NCBI GenBank assembly: GCA_039105265.1
Contig: JAPFFF010000003.1
Span: forward strand, 6,448,001 to 6,512,000
DNA: 64,000 bases
Reading direction: 5' to 3'
DNA from: Tritrichomonas musculus
Lineage: Eukaryota; Parabasalia; Tritrichomonadida; Tritrichomonadidae
In this document: positions 8,826 to 18,698 of the stretch, piece by piece
Layout: every line of letters begins with the position of its first letter
Numbering within the stretch: position 1 is the stretch's first letter
The notes under the pieces: generated by a model
What the model saw: only the letters and a program-made list of their open reading frames with translations
Told to the model about the DNA's origin: nothing
Database searches by the model: none
Made by a program: the position numbers and the translations under genes

Positions 8826-10712
8826 TTAATTGACAATTTCTTTGTCAATGAGTCTAAAATGAATATTTCTTCCAGATGATAAATGAATTTCAGGACTATT
8901 TAGTTTTCCTTGTCTATTTTTTGGATGTAATCTTAAAAAAATAGTTTTTAAAGATATAAAAAAATCATCAGCTATATATTTTGCATTTTTGGTTATAAAA
9001 TCTTTGCTTTGAATTTGATTATTTAAACTTTTTATCGGTAAATTGAATGCTATGTGAAGTGAAAAGGCTATTTCGCGTGGATTAATTTCGAATATATCTC
9101 TGGTTCCATTAATGGAATTAAATATTTTTTGGCCGTAATATGATTTCCTGCCTGTTACAGGTTGATTTTCCCCTAGTTCTTTTAATAATTGCTTCTGAAG
9201 TTCAATTTCACCTAAATTTTTCACCATTTTATCATATGTATGTTTATTCCGAGATTTCATACGGAGTAATCCAAAGACATGTTCAACTGGATTACTACCT
9301 ATTCTATTGAGGTTTATCGTTCCGTTAATCGAATCTATAACGCTGAGTATAGAAAGTACTGTGTTGCAAAACTCAATCATTAAGACTTCATTATACATTT
9401 GAAGGTCCGAATTGTATTTGGATTTTCGTTGAGGAAGTGGGTTTGCATATTGTTTAGATTCTTTTATATAATAAAAGCTATTGTAAAGAGCAATTTCTAT
9501 AAAAGTGCGCCTTTCATCGACGGTTAATTCTGGTTCTGATAAAGCTGAATTCAATAAAATGAATGGAAGAAAATATGAAATCCAATCCAAATTCTCATCG
9601 AGTAATAAAATATACAATGACTCTAGTGAAAACAATTCAACTGGCAGCGAATCTTGCATCTTTGTAAATGCTTTGTTACAAAATACCAAAGTTGGTACGT
9701 TCAAGTGTGTCTTCAAGTATTCAATATTTAATTGGTTCGATCCTCTTGAAAATCCTGCATACAGTTTTCCAGAAAATATCCGATATCTTGCTCTCTTCAG
9801 TATGTGAAGCGGATCGCTGATAATTGAGAGCTTCTTAATGGTTGAATAATTACTGAATGAAGCACTGTTGCTAATGATATCATTATAGTAATTGAAATAA
9901 TCATTATGAAGCGTTCGGTACGTGCTATCGCCGTCAAAAGCGTATCCTATTATTTCTATTCCATTTTTTGCTACTTCATTTTTAATTCGATGAAGTATCT
10001 CAACTTCACGATCTGTGGCTTTTCCTTGTGTGCTTGCATGAAAGTAAACAACAAATGAGCGATAACTTGAATTTAGCGGCTGAATGTTAAAGAGAAATGC
10101 ATCAGTGATTGTGACGTCTTTTCGACTTCGACAAAATTTCTCAAACTCTTTGAACTTTTTCTCGAGCAACCTCATTTCACTGTCTTCAAGTAATTCTTTT
10201 TGAAGGAGACCTTTTATCAGCTTGTCTTTAGTTATACCAATTTCAGGTGTCAAAGAAACTGCATCAACAGCTAGGATTGCTTTTATTTTTTGGTCAACAG
10301 AATTTTCATCCTTGTATTTTTTCACTACTAAATGAATGTTGTCTAAACTAATTAAAAGTTCAGTATTTGCAACATATGCTGTTCTTAATCTATTTTCAAC
10401 GGCTTGTCGACTTGGCCAAATGTCGAATTTTCTGATCATTTCATAGCAAGGGAGTGATATTATGATTAACAAAGCCGCTATCATCATCGTTCTGTTGGAG
10501 TATCTTCGATGAGATTTTGACTTTTTTGCATTCGTCATTTTCTCCTCCAATAATCTTTTCTTATAATAATCAATTGGCGATGGACTTGATGAACTGGATC
10601 TTTGCCTTGTTTTCGGAGTTGGTGTTGATTTTGATAAATCTTTTTCCAACTTCCCTATTTTTCGCTTTAAATTATTATTTTCTTCCACAATTCTTTTATT
10701 TTTTTTTAGCAT
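8826..10712 (-). CDS. DDE/RNase-H-fold transposase, P-element/THAP9-like architecture suspected
   Basis: 628 residues. Coiled coil (1-30), Ser-rich basic linker (31-75), a mostly helical region, then a putative nuclease core: D150 (AILAVDAVS), D260 (YAFDGDS), D300 (SDPLHILKRARYR) and E477 (RIGSNPVEHVFGLLR). The same four blocks survive in the relic at 458-2124, which supports them as functional positions. Similarity to P-element/THAP9 enzymes rests on the D...DPLHxxK...ExxF order and is inference. The start ATG overlaps the end of a 60-residue ORF in another frame; a shift at a run of nine A would fuse the two into one coiled-coil-headed protein. No internal stops. Confidence 0.6.
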   Translation of the reverse strand: MLKKNKRIVEENNNLKRKIGKLEKDLSKSTPTPKTRQRSSSSSPSPIDYYKKRLLEEKMTNAKKSKSHRRYSNRTMMIAALLIIISLPCYEMIRKFDIWPSRQAVENRLRTAYVANTELLISLDNIHLVVKKYKDENSVDQKIKAILAVDAVSLTPEIGITKDKLIKGLLQKELLEDSEMRLLEKKFKEFEKFCRSRKDVTITDAFLFNIQPLNSSYRSFVVYFHASTQGKATDREVEILHRIKNEVAKNGIEIIGYAFDGDSTYRTLHNDYFNYYNDIISNSASFSNYSTIKKLSIISDPLHILKRARYRIFSGKLYAGFSRGSNQLNIEYLKTHLNVPTLVFCNKAFTKMQDSLPVELFSLESLYILLLDENLDWISYFLPFILLNSALSEPELTVDERRTFIEIALYNSFYYIKESKQYANPLPQRKSKYNSDLQMYNEVLMIEFCNTVLSILSVIDSINGTINLNRIGSNPVEHVFGLLRMKSRNKHTYDKMVKNLGEIELQKQLLKELGENQPVTGRKSYYGQKIFNSINGTRDIFEINPREIAFSLHIAFNLPIKSLNNQIQSKDFITKNAKYIADDFFISLKTIFLRLHPKNRQGKLNSPEIHLSSGRNIHFRLIDKEIVN

Positions 10713-10878
10713 TTCGTGCTTCTTTCGTTTGATTTTTTAGAGATTCTTGATTAAAATATTGAGTAATTTTCATTTCTTTAGCTTTTGATAAATTGGTAGC
10801 ATATTTTTGTTTTTTTTCATCGCGTTTTTCCAATTGTAAGCATCTTGCATCCTTCGCGGAGGCTTTGGTGAAACTCAT
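10696..10878 (-). CDS. 60-residue basic coiled-coil ORF, likely 5' part of the transposase
   Basis: It starts at an ATG with an initiator-like TCAAATATT directly upstream, and it is Lys-rich and helical. It ends ARNAKKK-stop where the downstream ORF begins MLKKNKR in the +1 frame. The overlap sits on a 9-A run, so programmed slippage, an indel, or a sequencing error would all join them. It contains EMKITQYF, loosely like a PCNA-interacting motif but without the leading Gln. Confidence 0.45.
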   Translation of the reverse strand: MSFTKASAKDARCLQLEKRDEKKQKYATNLSKAKEMKITQYFNQESLKNQTKEARNAKKK

Positions 10879-11442
10879 AATATTTGAGAAAAATTAATAA
10901 TAATTCATTCAATTTTTATTTATCATAAAAAAGAAATTTCTTGAAATCTAGCGCCAAAAAGTCATTTTTATTTAATATTCAACTTTAATACAAATCATAG
11001 AAACTATGATTTAATTTATAAAAAAATCATATTCAGAATTATTTTAAAAAATCATTTTTTGGTTTTCATGAAATAAAACTAAATCAAAAGTTAAACTTTT
11101 TGAAAAAAAAAATTTATTCTTTAGAAAAAATAAAAATATCTCAATAACTAACAGAAAAAATTGTATCATACTTTGTTTTATCGATTTAATAATTAAAATT
11201 TAAATTATATATATCATTTTTTTAATTCGAAAAAGCAGAATTATATTTTTCATTCAATTTTGAGAAGTTTACATTTTGGCTTACAGTGGTCTGTTTTTTT
11301 TTTTTTTATTTTTTCAATATAGTCTTGATTTTTTTGTTGAATAATAATCCAAAAACTTTTTTGCATTTCTTGGATCTTTTTTTGATATTGATCTTTTAAA
11401 TTTTCTATTTCATTTTTTAACAAGAAACTTGCGATGCCGTTA

Positions 11443-11916
11443 GACTTGTTATTCTCCGATTCTCGAGATCGATAATTGATTGACTTTTTGATATCGATAC
11501 ATAAATATGCACAGATTCTCGAGATCGATTTCAGAGATCGAGAATTTTGTTTCTCAGCTTTTGATATCAGAATTTTCAATTAAACTTTTTGATAAATATA
11601 TGATCGTATTTCATTCTCAAATATTTCATAAAAAAGAATGTATTTTTCGATTTTAATCTTAGAATAAACATCAATGCATTATATTATTTATTTTTAAATA
11701 TTATAAAATCACAAATACCAATTATAAAAAAAGATAAATCAGTTTGAGATCTCGAGATCTCGGTAATTGATATCAAGTTTACAATTATTTTTATATCACA
11801 TTTCATATCTGATATCTTGATAATCGATAATCTCGATATCAGATTTTTAAACTGATAATCGAGTATCAGATGCAAAAAAGTGACGTTTTTGATATCGATT
11901 CTCAAAATAACAAGTC
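11443..11916. mobile_element. Palindrome-rich MITE with TA flanks
   Basis: GACTTGTTATT (11443-11453) is inverted at 11906-11916, each flanked by TA (11441-11442 and 11917-11918), a Tc1/mariner-style target. The interior is packed with TCTCGAGATC, GATATCGAT and similar self-complementary words, including the perfect palindrome GAGATCTCGAGATCTC (11746-11761). Small minus ORFs here (11250-11579, 11684-11923) are composed of these words and are not considered genes. Confidence 0.6.
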
Positions 11917-11936
11917 TATGCACCAGTACCTCTATT

Positions 11937-12120
11937 TATAGGGGAATTCATAAGTCTTTGGACATAACTTTTTGATTTAAAACAATAAAGTGATTTAAAT
12001 AAAAGGTATTGTTTATTAAATATAGTCTCCTCCTTTTTCAATAACTGTGTTTAATCTTGCAATCCATTCGTCATATACGGAAGAATTCGATATCAAGTCT
12101 AGATGCCGTTTATAAACTTT
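11937..12120 (-). pseudogene. 3' end of a mariner-type element: TIR plus transposase C-terminus
   Basis: On the minus strand a coding fragment ends ARLNTVIEKGGDYI followed by two stops (complement of 12013-12018), a typical C-terminus of mariner-family transposases. About 45 bp beyond the stop is a TIR-like terminus beginning TAGGGGAATTCATAAGTC (11937). The rest of the element is missing. It is distinct in sequence from the mariner at 14955. Confidence 0.6.
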
Positions 12121-12249
12121 GATATATTAAAAAAAATACAAATTCAATTACTATTAAGAATTCAAAAATTTAATCTACTCATTTAATTTTTGAATTGACA
12201 TTGAAAAAAAAAAAAAATATGTAATATATAATTAAATATTTAATATATA

Positions 12250-13368
12250 TTAAGGGTAAACATTTTTCCTCTCAAATTTTTCAAATGTAAAACAAAATCA
12301 AAACTAAAGATTTTTTCATTTTTTTTATAAAAATATAGTAAGAATAAAAAAATGTCAGAAGGTTTTTTTTTATTTAAGGCAAATGTTGTTAGAAAAATTT
12401 TTGATTTTGATATCTCAAAAAAGAAAAAAGAAAGGAAAATTCCCTCTGGAGAAAACTAATATTTTCTACTATGTATTATAATGGATTAGAAAAAAATAAA
12501 AATATTCTAGTATTCTCTGTGAAATAAAAGTTTAATATTTTGTCTTTCAAAAATTCAATCAATATTAAAAATTCTTTCATTTTTTATAAAATTGAATAAA
12601 AAATTCATATCTTTCATTCAATTTTCTAATTCGACATAAAATATATAAAACAACAATTTTTTATACATCTTATCATAAAAATAAAATAAGTGCAAAGTTT
12701 AAATATTAAATATTTTTTTATCTTCACGAAATTTCATTTCTATATATTTGTCATCTACATATTTCAATGAAGAAAAGCCGGATGCAAATTCCCTCTGAAC
12801 AAATTTAATAAATTTATATCTGAAATTCAAAAATAAAATAATAGATCATAAATGAACAAAGTCATTGAGATCCTAATATTATCTTTTCTTTTTTCTGTAT
12901 CTTATGTTTTTTATGTAAGTGATAAAAATATTTGATGCATTTTCTTATTTGTACAATGGTTATTTTTTAAAAAAACTAAATATTGGTGAAAATTAAGAAG
13001 AAAAAAGATAAAAAAAGTGGATTTTTCTTTTAATTTTCAAAACTGACAAAAAATACAAATAGCAACATTTTTATTCATTTTATCATAAAAATAAAATAAA
13101 AACAAGATATAGATATTAAATAATTTTTTATCTTCACGAAATCTTATCTACATAAATTTATCATTTACATAAATCAACAAAGTAAAGCCGGAAGCCAATT
13201 CCCTCTGGACAAATCGTTTATTAATGTACATTATACTTGTAGGCTAGATATAAAATAAATTTTCCTCATATTCATGAACTTACATAAAGATTTATTTTTT
13301 CTATATATCATTCAATTTTGAAAGAAAAAATATTTATCTCAAAAATTCTCAGAAAAGTTTACCCTTAA
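12250..13368. mobile_element. TTAA-ended TIR element with internal 134-bp direct repeats
   Basis: TTAAGGGTAAAC at 12250 is inverted at the right end (GTTTACCCTTAA, 13357-13368). Inside, 12671-12804 and 13081-13214 are imperfect direct copies of equal length, 410 bp apart. Both run from TATCATAAAAATAAAATA to the end of the phrase ATTCCCTCTGRACAAAT. A third partial copy of that phrase (AAATTCCCTCTGGAG) is near 12437. Non-coding. The terminus resembles that of the element at 24617. Confidence 0.65.
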
Positions 13369-13559
13369 AAATTAATTTTTTTATACTCACATTTTACATA
13401 TTAAAAAACGAAAAGCTAGTTGTCAAAAGATAACAACTTGTCTATTGGCAGAAAATAATTATTTGATAAGTGAAAATGATAGAAAAGTATTTTATATTTA
13501 AAAGATATAAATATTTTAATAGATTAATTTGGTTATTAATTATATATATATCATAATTT

Positions 13560-13763
13560 TCATATTTTGAAAAGTTTTTTTAAAGCGGAATGATGAAAAA
13601 AAGGCAATTTAAAAAAATGCACTTTTTTCAAATCGAGTCTATATATATAATATATATAATCGCAAATTTCTCTTCTACAACAATTTAGAGAGTGCTTTAC
13701 TGGACCTAATTCTCTTCCAGGAGATGCCTTTTTTGTTTGATTGATTTGATTTAGGTGTGACAT
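13560..13763 (-). pseudogene. Possible transposase N-terminal scrap
   Basis: A 67-codon frame with a real ATG. A stretch reading SPGRELGPVKHSL resembles the helix-turn-helix start of trichomonad transposases, but the continuation fits better after a frame change. The last third is low-complexity. At best a relic. Confidence 0.2.
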
Positions 13764-13829
13764 TTAAAAGTGATATATTTAAAAAAAGCCGCTGAGGAAA
13801 CTTTTTCAATTCTTTTTACATAATGCTTA

Positions 13830-14208
13830 CCCTTTCCCCACATAATTTCGCACAAGGGTTATTTTAAAAGAATAAAAGGGTAATTTTTTTTAAACCTAGT
13901 TTATAATTTGCATAAATGTATAATAGTATTTGGATTTTAAATTCAATATAAAGAGATTGTGCATTGAAATTTAATGAATGAAGACATAATTAAATATCAC
14001 GAAAATCGAGGTTAACGAATTTCGATGAAAATTTGTACAATCATTCTTTAATAAGGATATATAAACATATTTCGTTTATATTTCACGATCTCAAGAACTT
14101 CCCCAAATAAATCATTTTCTTGTAATATTATAAAAATAAACGTACTTTTTTCTATATAAATTACCCTTTTATAAAATTACCCTTGTGCGAAATTATGTGG
14201 GAGAAGGG
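13830..14208. mobile_element. 379-bp MITE with long TIRs and TA flanks
   Basis: Arms of about 60 bp are near-perfect inverses. They share the core CCCACATAATTTCGCACAAG (13837-13856) and its inverse at 14182-14201, followed by ...AAAAGGGTAATTT. Termini are CCCTT/AAGGG flanked by TA on both sides (13828-13829 and 14209-14210). Non-coding. Confidence 0.75.
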
Positions 14209-14319
14209 TATATCTTAGAATCTAAATTTTAAACTTTGAAATAAATAAATATTTCGAGTAGTTAATATAAAATAGATTATGTATTATTAATTTTATAAAT
14301 ATTTACAGTTTTTTTAAAA

Positions 14320-14720
14320 TTTCTGACACTTTACATCCGATCGCAGCACCGTTCCTTGATTTTTTATATCTACACAAAGAATTCAAAAAGTTATTATTTT
14401 CTCTCAAAAAAAAAAAGAAGTATTTTTTGAAAAATTTGAATTTTTATTCTATAGATTTCCTCTTGTTGTGAGCAATTCTTGCTATCAATGTAAGGCAAAT
14501 GAGTTTTTTTCTTCTTGCAAAGTATAAATTTGGCAATTTTGTTCTTTTTTCGAAATATATTAATATCATGGATATGATGATTTCCAATAATAATGATTAA
14601 AACCTATAGGCCGGCCTGTAATTTTGTTTTCCAAATCGATTTTATTCAGCGGTTTTCCTTGTGATTCTCATTTTGGTGAAGAAAACCAAGTTAATATCTA
14701 ATTAAATTTACAATTTAAAA
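14320..14720 (-). other. Possible decayed coding sequence
   Basis: The minus strand here has higher GC than its flanks and reads through short coding-like stretches (for example ENKITGRPIGFNHYYW) broken by many stops. No family is recognised and no TIR is visible. It is probably an old transposase fragment. Confidence 0.2.
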
Positions 14721-14954
14721 CTCTTATTTCTCAATTTTTTGAAAGAAAAAATTCAAAATTTCCATATCTTATCAAAATTGAGAAGACCGAACTTTATTTT
14801 CCTGTGTTTATATTAAAGTGAGAGAAATAAAGGGGGTCGATTCAAAAAATAGGGGGTCGATTCAAAAAATAATTAATTTCAAGGGAAAACGATAATAAAA
14901 ATTTATTTTGAGAAAAAAATATTTGAAAAAAAATTTTTTTCTTAAAATTATATA

Positions 14955-16241
14955 GGGTGAACCAAAAGTCTTTAGGTTCTCAGCATGTAGCTAGACATAT
15001 TGAGTTTATTTTATATATTTATAAATAACTGATATTGTAACTAATATTTTTATATAAAAAATTTAAATTAATGAAATAGAAAATTTTTTAGAGAATGTTT
15101 TTTTCATTAAAAAATGAACTTTTTGATAAAAAGACGTTAAAAATCAAATGGAGCAAAGAGGAGTGATACATTATTACTTTCTAATGAATGTTTCAAATAG
15201 TGATATTCATTCACACTTGGTAGATGTATATGGGGAGAATGCACTCTCTTTAAAAAGTGTTGAATATTGGACTCATCAGTTTAAGGTTGGTAGAAATACC
15301 ATAGAAAACGCAGCTCGATCAGGAAGACCTATAGAAATTTCTTATCGTTTCACTATTCAAAATTTAATTGAAGATGATCCTTACATTAGTGCAAGACAAA
15401 TAGCTAAGATTACATTCATTCCACTAGCAACTGTTTTACGCATATTGAGAAACGATCTTGGATATAAATATAAGCATCTCCGATGGATCCCTCATACACT
15501 GACAAGTCAAATGAAAAGAAATCGTGTTACGCAATGTATTGAAATTTTGAATGCATTACGATCAGCCAAAAGGTCTCATTTTAATAACATTATTACAGGA
15601 GATGAGAGTTGGTTCTTATACTTGAATCAACCAAAGGCCAGGTGGGTTTTAGCCGATGAAGATCCAGGTGAAATTGAGGAGCCATCAATTTATCAAAAGA
15701 AAATTATGGTTACAATTTTCATAAGAAAAAGTGGCACTTTTTTTGTTGAGTTATTACCACAAGGCCAAAAATTTAACTCAGAATATTTCATTGATTCAAT
15801 AATTCCATTAATCTCCGATTTAGCTTATCCGGATGGTTATAAGAGAGGTGAATAGAAATGCTTACTTCATTTCGATAATGCACCATCGCATAAATCTTAT
15901 CTAACTAAAAATGCTCTGGCCAAATATCCATTCAAAGTATTACCAAATCCCGCATACTCACCTGATGTATCACCACTCGACTTTGGAGTTTTGGGAACAG
16001 TAAAAAGCAAAATGCCAATCATCGAAATAGACTCTGAAGAAGAGTTAAAAGTAACAATTGAGTCAATTTTAAGTGATCTTGGAGTCGACTTTTTCAAACA
16101 ACTTTTCAGAGCTTGGGAAGAAAGATTGGAAAAAGTTATAAATACTGATGGATGCTACATTTAATAAAGTAATTTTTACTTATAATTTTTATTTTATATT
16201 GTTTTTTATTTTTGGTGATCCTAAAGACTTTTGGTTCACCC
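14955..16241 (+). mobile_element. Mariner transposon, structurally complete
   Basis: Perfect 22-bp TIRs starting GGGTGAACCAAAAGTCTTTA (14955-14976, inverted at 16220-16241) are flanked by TA on each side (14953-14954 and 16242-16243). Length 1,287 bp and a single transposase frame are typical of mariner. The intact TIRs suggest a recent insertion. Confidence 0.95.
15148..16164 (+). pseudogene. Mariner transposase with a single premature UAG
   Basis: The frame from ATG 15148 encodes the N-terminal helix-turn-helix pair and the first catalytic Asp (ITGDESWF). It meets TAG at 15853-15855, then continues in the same frame without further damage to TAA 16162-16164. The second Asp lies in HFDNAPSHKS and the third in SPDVSPLDF, with 34 residues between them, the mariner DD34D signature. 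WVPHTL and WRI-type linker motifs are partly conserved (RWIPHTL). Total about 338 codons, normal for the family. One nonsense codon makes it inactive unless read through. A TCAAATG context precedes the start. It probably moved using an enzyme supplied by another copy, or mutated after insertion. Confidence 0.92.
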
Positions 16242-16660
16242 TATATTTTCTGAAAAAATATTCAATTTTTTCTTAACTTGATCGTCGACCCCTATTTTAT
16301 TGAATGAGACCCCTATTTTTTTGGGGCACTTTACATTGATTTTGTAATTATTAAATAAAAGCAAGCGTATTTATCAATATTACTATTTTTAATTAAAAAT
16401 TGAATGTAAAAATGGCCTAAGACATATTCACTTTTGTCTAGACAAGTTTAGACAAGACTTGTCTATGTAAACCATTCAAAATTGAATGATAAACTTTTGA
16501 TAAAAGTTTCCACTTCAAAAAGTTTCATTAAAATTCAATTATATTTATATAAAAATTTCAAAGAATTTTATGATTTTCAAAGAGAACGATAAAAAGCTTT
16601 GAATTTATGAATAAAATAATACAAAATATTACAAAAGTTTAATACAGTTTTTTCAACAAC

Positions 16661-16843
16661 GTTATGGAAAAAGTTGATATTCGTTATGGAAACTTTTTCT
16701 TAAAAACTTCTTTTCTAAGAAAAATTTGTATCTGTTATGGAAAAATATCACCAAACTTTTTCTGAGCAATTATTTTTTATCGTTATGGAATTGTAAAGTT
16801 ATCAATTTTTTTACTCAGAAAATGAGATATATCGTTATGGAAA
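16661..16843. repeat. Five spaced copies of (C/T)GTTATGGAA
   Basis: GTTATGGA occurs at 16661, 16683, 16734, 16782 and 16833, mostly followed by A-runs. The last four are spaced about 48-51 bp apart and separated by A/T-rich spacers rich in CTTTTTCT. It is gene-free and could be a decayed minisatellite. Confidence 0.6.
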
Positions 16844-17471
16844 AATATGGAAATTCCTCAGAAAAAAATCTTTTAATTTTCTCAATTTTTTCTTTGTGAA
16901 AAGAATATCATGCAAAAAGAGTGAAAAAGGAAAAATTCAAGAAGGAATGCATAGAAAAAATAATTTTAAGACATTTTTTTTCTATAAAATTATCTTGCAA
17001 AAGAAATTTTTGTTAATCATTCTTCTGGTAAAAAAGGAATCACATATCAGATTAATGTTAGAAAAGGATATTATTTGAAATGATATTCCTTGATTAGTTT
17101 TATGTATTTTGTATTTTCAAGTTTTACCGTAAATTGATAATTTATTATAAGAAACCATGAATAAGGAAACATTAATTACGAAAATAAACATGAATTTATA
17201 TTTAATTGTTCGAGAAAATGCTGTGTTCATTTTTTTTTAATTTATATAAATAAAAACAATTATCAATAATCCTTTTTTTCTGAACTTTGTTTTTAATAAA
17301 ACATTCAATTTCTTACCATGATGACCAACCATGTAAAACGGCAAACAAACTGTTAAACCGAAAAATCATTAAAATAAATGAAACATTGAGATATGATTCA
17401 TTTATAAAACCAAATTTTCAAACGGTCAACTGTCAGATGAGACGATTCAAATGATTCATCAAAGTTTGATG

Positions 17472-17741
17472 GCAAACAGACGATAATAATTTACAATATT
17501 ATACCTCTTCTATGCAAATGTTTTTAAATTTCTATCCATAAATGTTACAAAACAAATATTCAATTTATATCAAAGTTTGATATCATTCTTAAGAACGTTT
17601 ATACAATAGCAAACTGTAATAATTTACAATATTATACCCCTTCTATGCAAATGTTTTTAAATTTCTATCCATAAATGTTACAAAACAAATTTTCTATTTA
17701 TATATAAATTATGATATCATACTCAAGAACGTTTATTCAAT
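17472..17741. repeat. Tandem duplication, two ~133-bp units
   Basis: Unit one starts near GCAAAC at 17472 and unit two near 17605. They share AATAATTTACAATATTATAC (17485 and 17618) and then about 65 bp nearly identical, ending AAGAACGTTTAT. It lies just downstream of the integrase gene, where a terminal or subterminal repeat of its element would sit. Confidence 0.7.
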
Positions 17742-17825
17742 AAATCATTCAAATTTTAAATAAAATAATAATACAATATAATAAAATATAATAATTTTTG
17801 TTTTTTACGATTTTTATTAATTATT

Positions 17826-18698
17826 TCAGTAATAAATATAGCAAGCATCAGCTTGCCCCTCGTAATTAGGCATTGTTTGCCAAGCCTCTTCTGGCGTCAT
17901 GTCGCGATTGGTAATTTCTTTTAATCCATGATGATGCCAAACTGTATTATATTCTTGTATCAGAGAATCAAGATATTCTCCACGTAATCGTTTTTCTTTT
18001 GGCTTTGTATTTTCTAAAGTTTGCCAGAATCTTTCAATCTTGCCATTTTCCTCTGGTGTATATGGTGTAACACAATGGCATTGAATCTTTCTGGTTTTCA
18101 GTGCATTTTTAAAAGTTTTTCCTACAAACTCTTTTCCATTATCTATAATAATGGTCTTTGGTTTATTGCATTTATCTAATGCATTGATTAATGATTCCGC
18201 AGTTAACTCCATTGTTTTCTGTTCCAGGAGTTCATAATGTACTATTTTGCGTGATCTATCATCAATGTAAGCAATTAAGTAGTATTGCTTGAAATCTTCA
18301 TCTAAATATTTTTCAGTAAAGTGGAGGTCAGTATGCCAGGCTTGGCCTGCGTATTTAGCTACGTATCTCTGGTCATGTATTTGTGGTGCATGATATTCAG
18401 CACCTCTTGTATAAAGATTATCATAATCGTATATTTTTCTTGTCTTCCATTCGGTTAACGTCTTTGGAGCATTGATTTTTTTTTGAGATACTTGATACAT
18501 ACGTTGGTATCCTACGTTAAAGTTGAGTTTGTAATTATTTACAAAATCTAATTCTGATTGAAATATCATACAAGGAGGTCTACCTTTGTATATTTGTGAA
18601 TCATCATTAAGTGCTGGGTAGAGTCTCCTTGCTAAGTCATTTCCAACTCCATATTCTTGTTTTATATGGCGAATAGAGATTCTTTCTTTTCCATTCAT
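17826..18698 (-). CDS. Retroviral-type (rve) integrase, Maverick-like c-integrase
   Basis: 290 residues from an ATG preceded by TTTCAG. The catalytic core is plain: D in WHTDLHF, D in IIDNGKEF, E in TPEENGKIERFW, with 35 residues between the second D and E (DD35E). A helical domain of about 110 residues precedes the core. There is no chromodomain and no reverse transcriptase nearby. Stand-alone integrases of this type are a hallmark of Maverick/Polinton elements, abundant in trichomonads; Ginger-type elements are the alternative. No polymerase, ATPase or capsid gene is in reach, so it is an isolated fragment of a larger element or a degenerate copy. The frame is intact, so it could be expressed. 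Confidence 0.8.
   Translation of the reverse strand: MNGKERISIRHIKQEYGVGNDLARRLYPALNDDSQIYKGRPPCMIFQSELDFVNNYKLNFNVGYQRMYQVSQKKINAPKTLTEWKTRKIYDYDNLYTRGAEYHAPQIHDQRYVAKYAGQAWHTDLHFTEKYLDEDFKQYYLIAYIDDRSRKIVHYELLEQKTMELTAESLINALDKCNKPKTIIIDNGKEFVGKTFKNALKTRKIQCHCVTPYTPEENGKIERFWQTLENTKPKEKRLRGEYLDSLIQEYNTVWHHHGLKEITNRDMTPEEAWQTMPNYEGQADACYIYY

Larger units (their letters stand above)
8638..10959 (-). mobile_element. Candidate autonomous transposon around the 628-residue transposase
   Basis: TTTTGGCGCT (8638-8647) and its inverse (10950-10959) bracket the two ORFs at 8826-10878 with little spare DNA. GGCGCT is rare in this AT-rich background. No TSD is visible and the arms are only 10 bp, so the boundaries are tentative. 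A hairpin (GGTCAA/TTGACC, 8689-8703) lies in the 3' flank. Confidence 0.45.
14814..16333. mobile_element. Inverted-repeat element interrupted by a mariner
   Basis: The left arm starts TAAAGTG and holds two copies of AGGGGGTCGATTCAAAAAAT in tandem. The right arm ends CACTTTA and carries the inverse of a similar pair (two ACCCCTATTTT units at 16282-16317). The arms enclose the mariner at 14955-16241. Without it the host would be about 230 bp. No clear TSD. Confidence 0.6.

Noticed and set aside
11145-11152. ACTAACAG, like a trichomonad intron 3' end
   Set aside because: No matching 5' splice site or interrupted gene around it.
11250-11579. 109-codon coiled-coil-like minus frame
   Set aside because: Composed largely of palindromic repeat words and A-runs at the edge of a MITE; no family resemblance.
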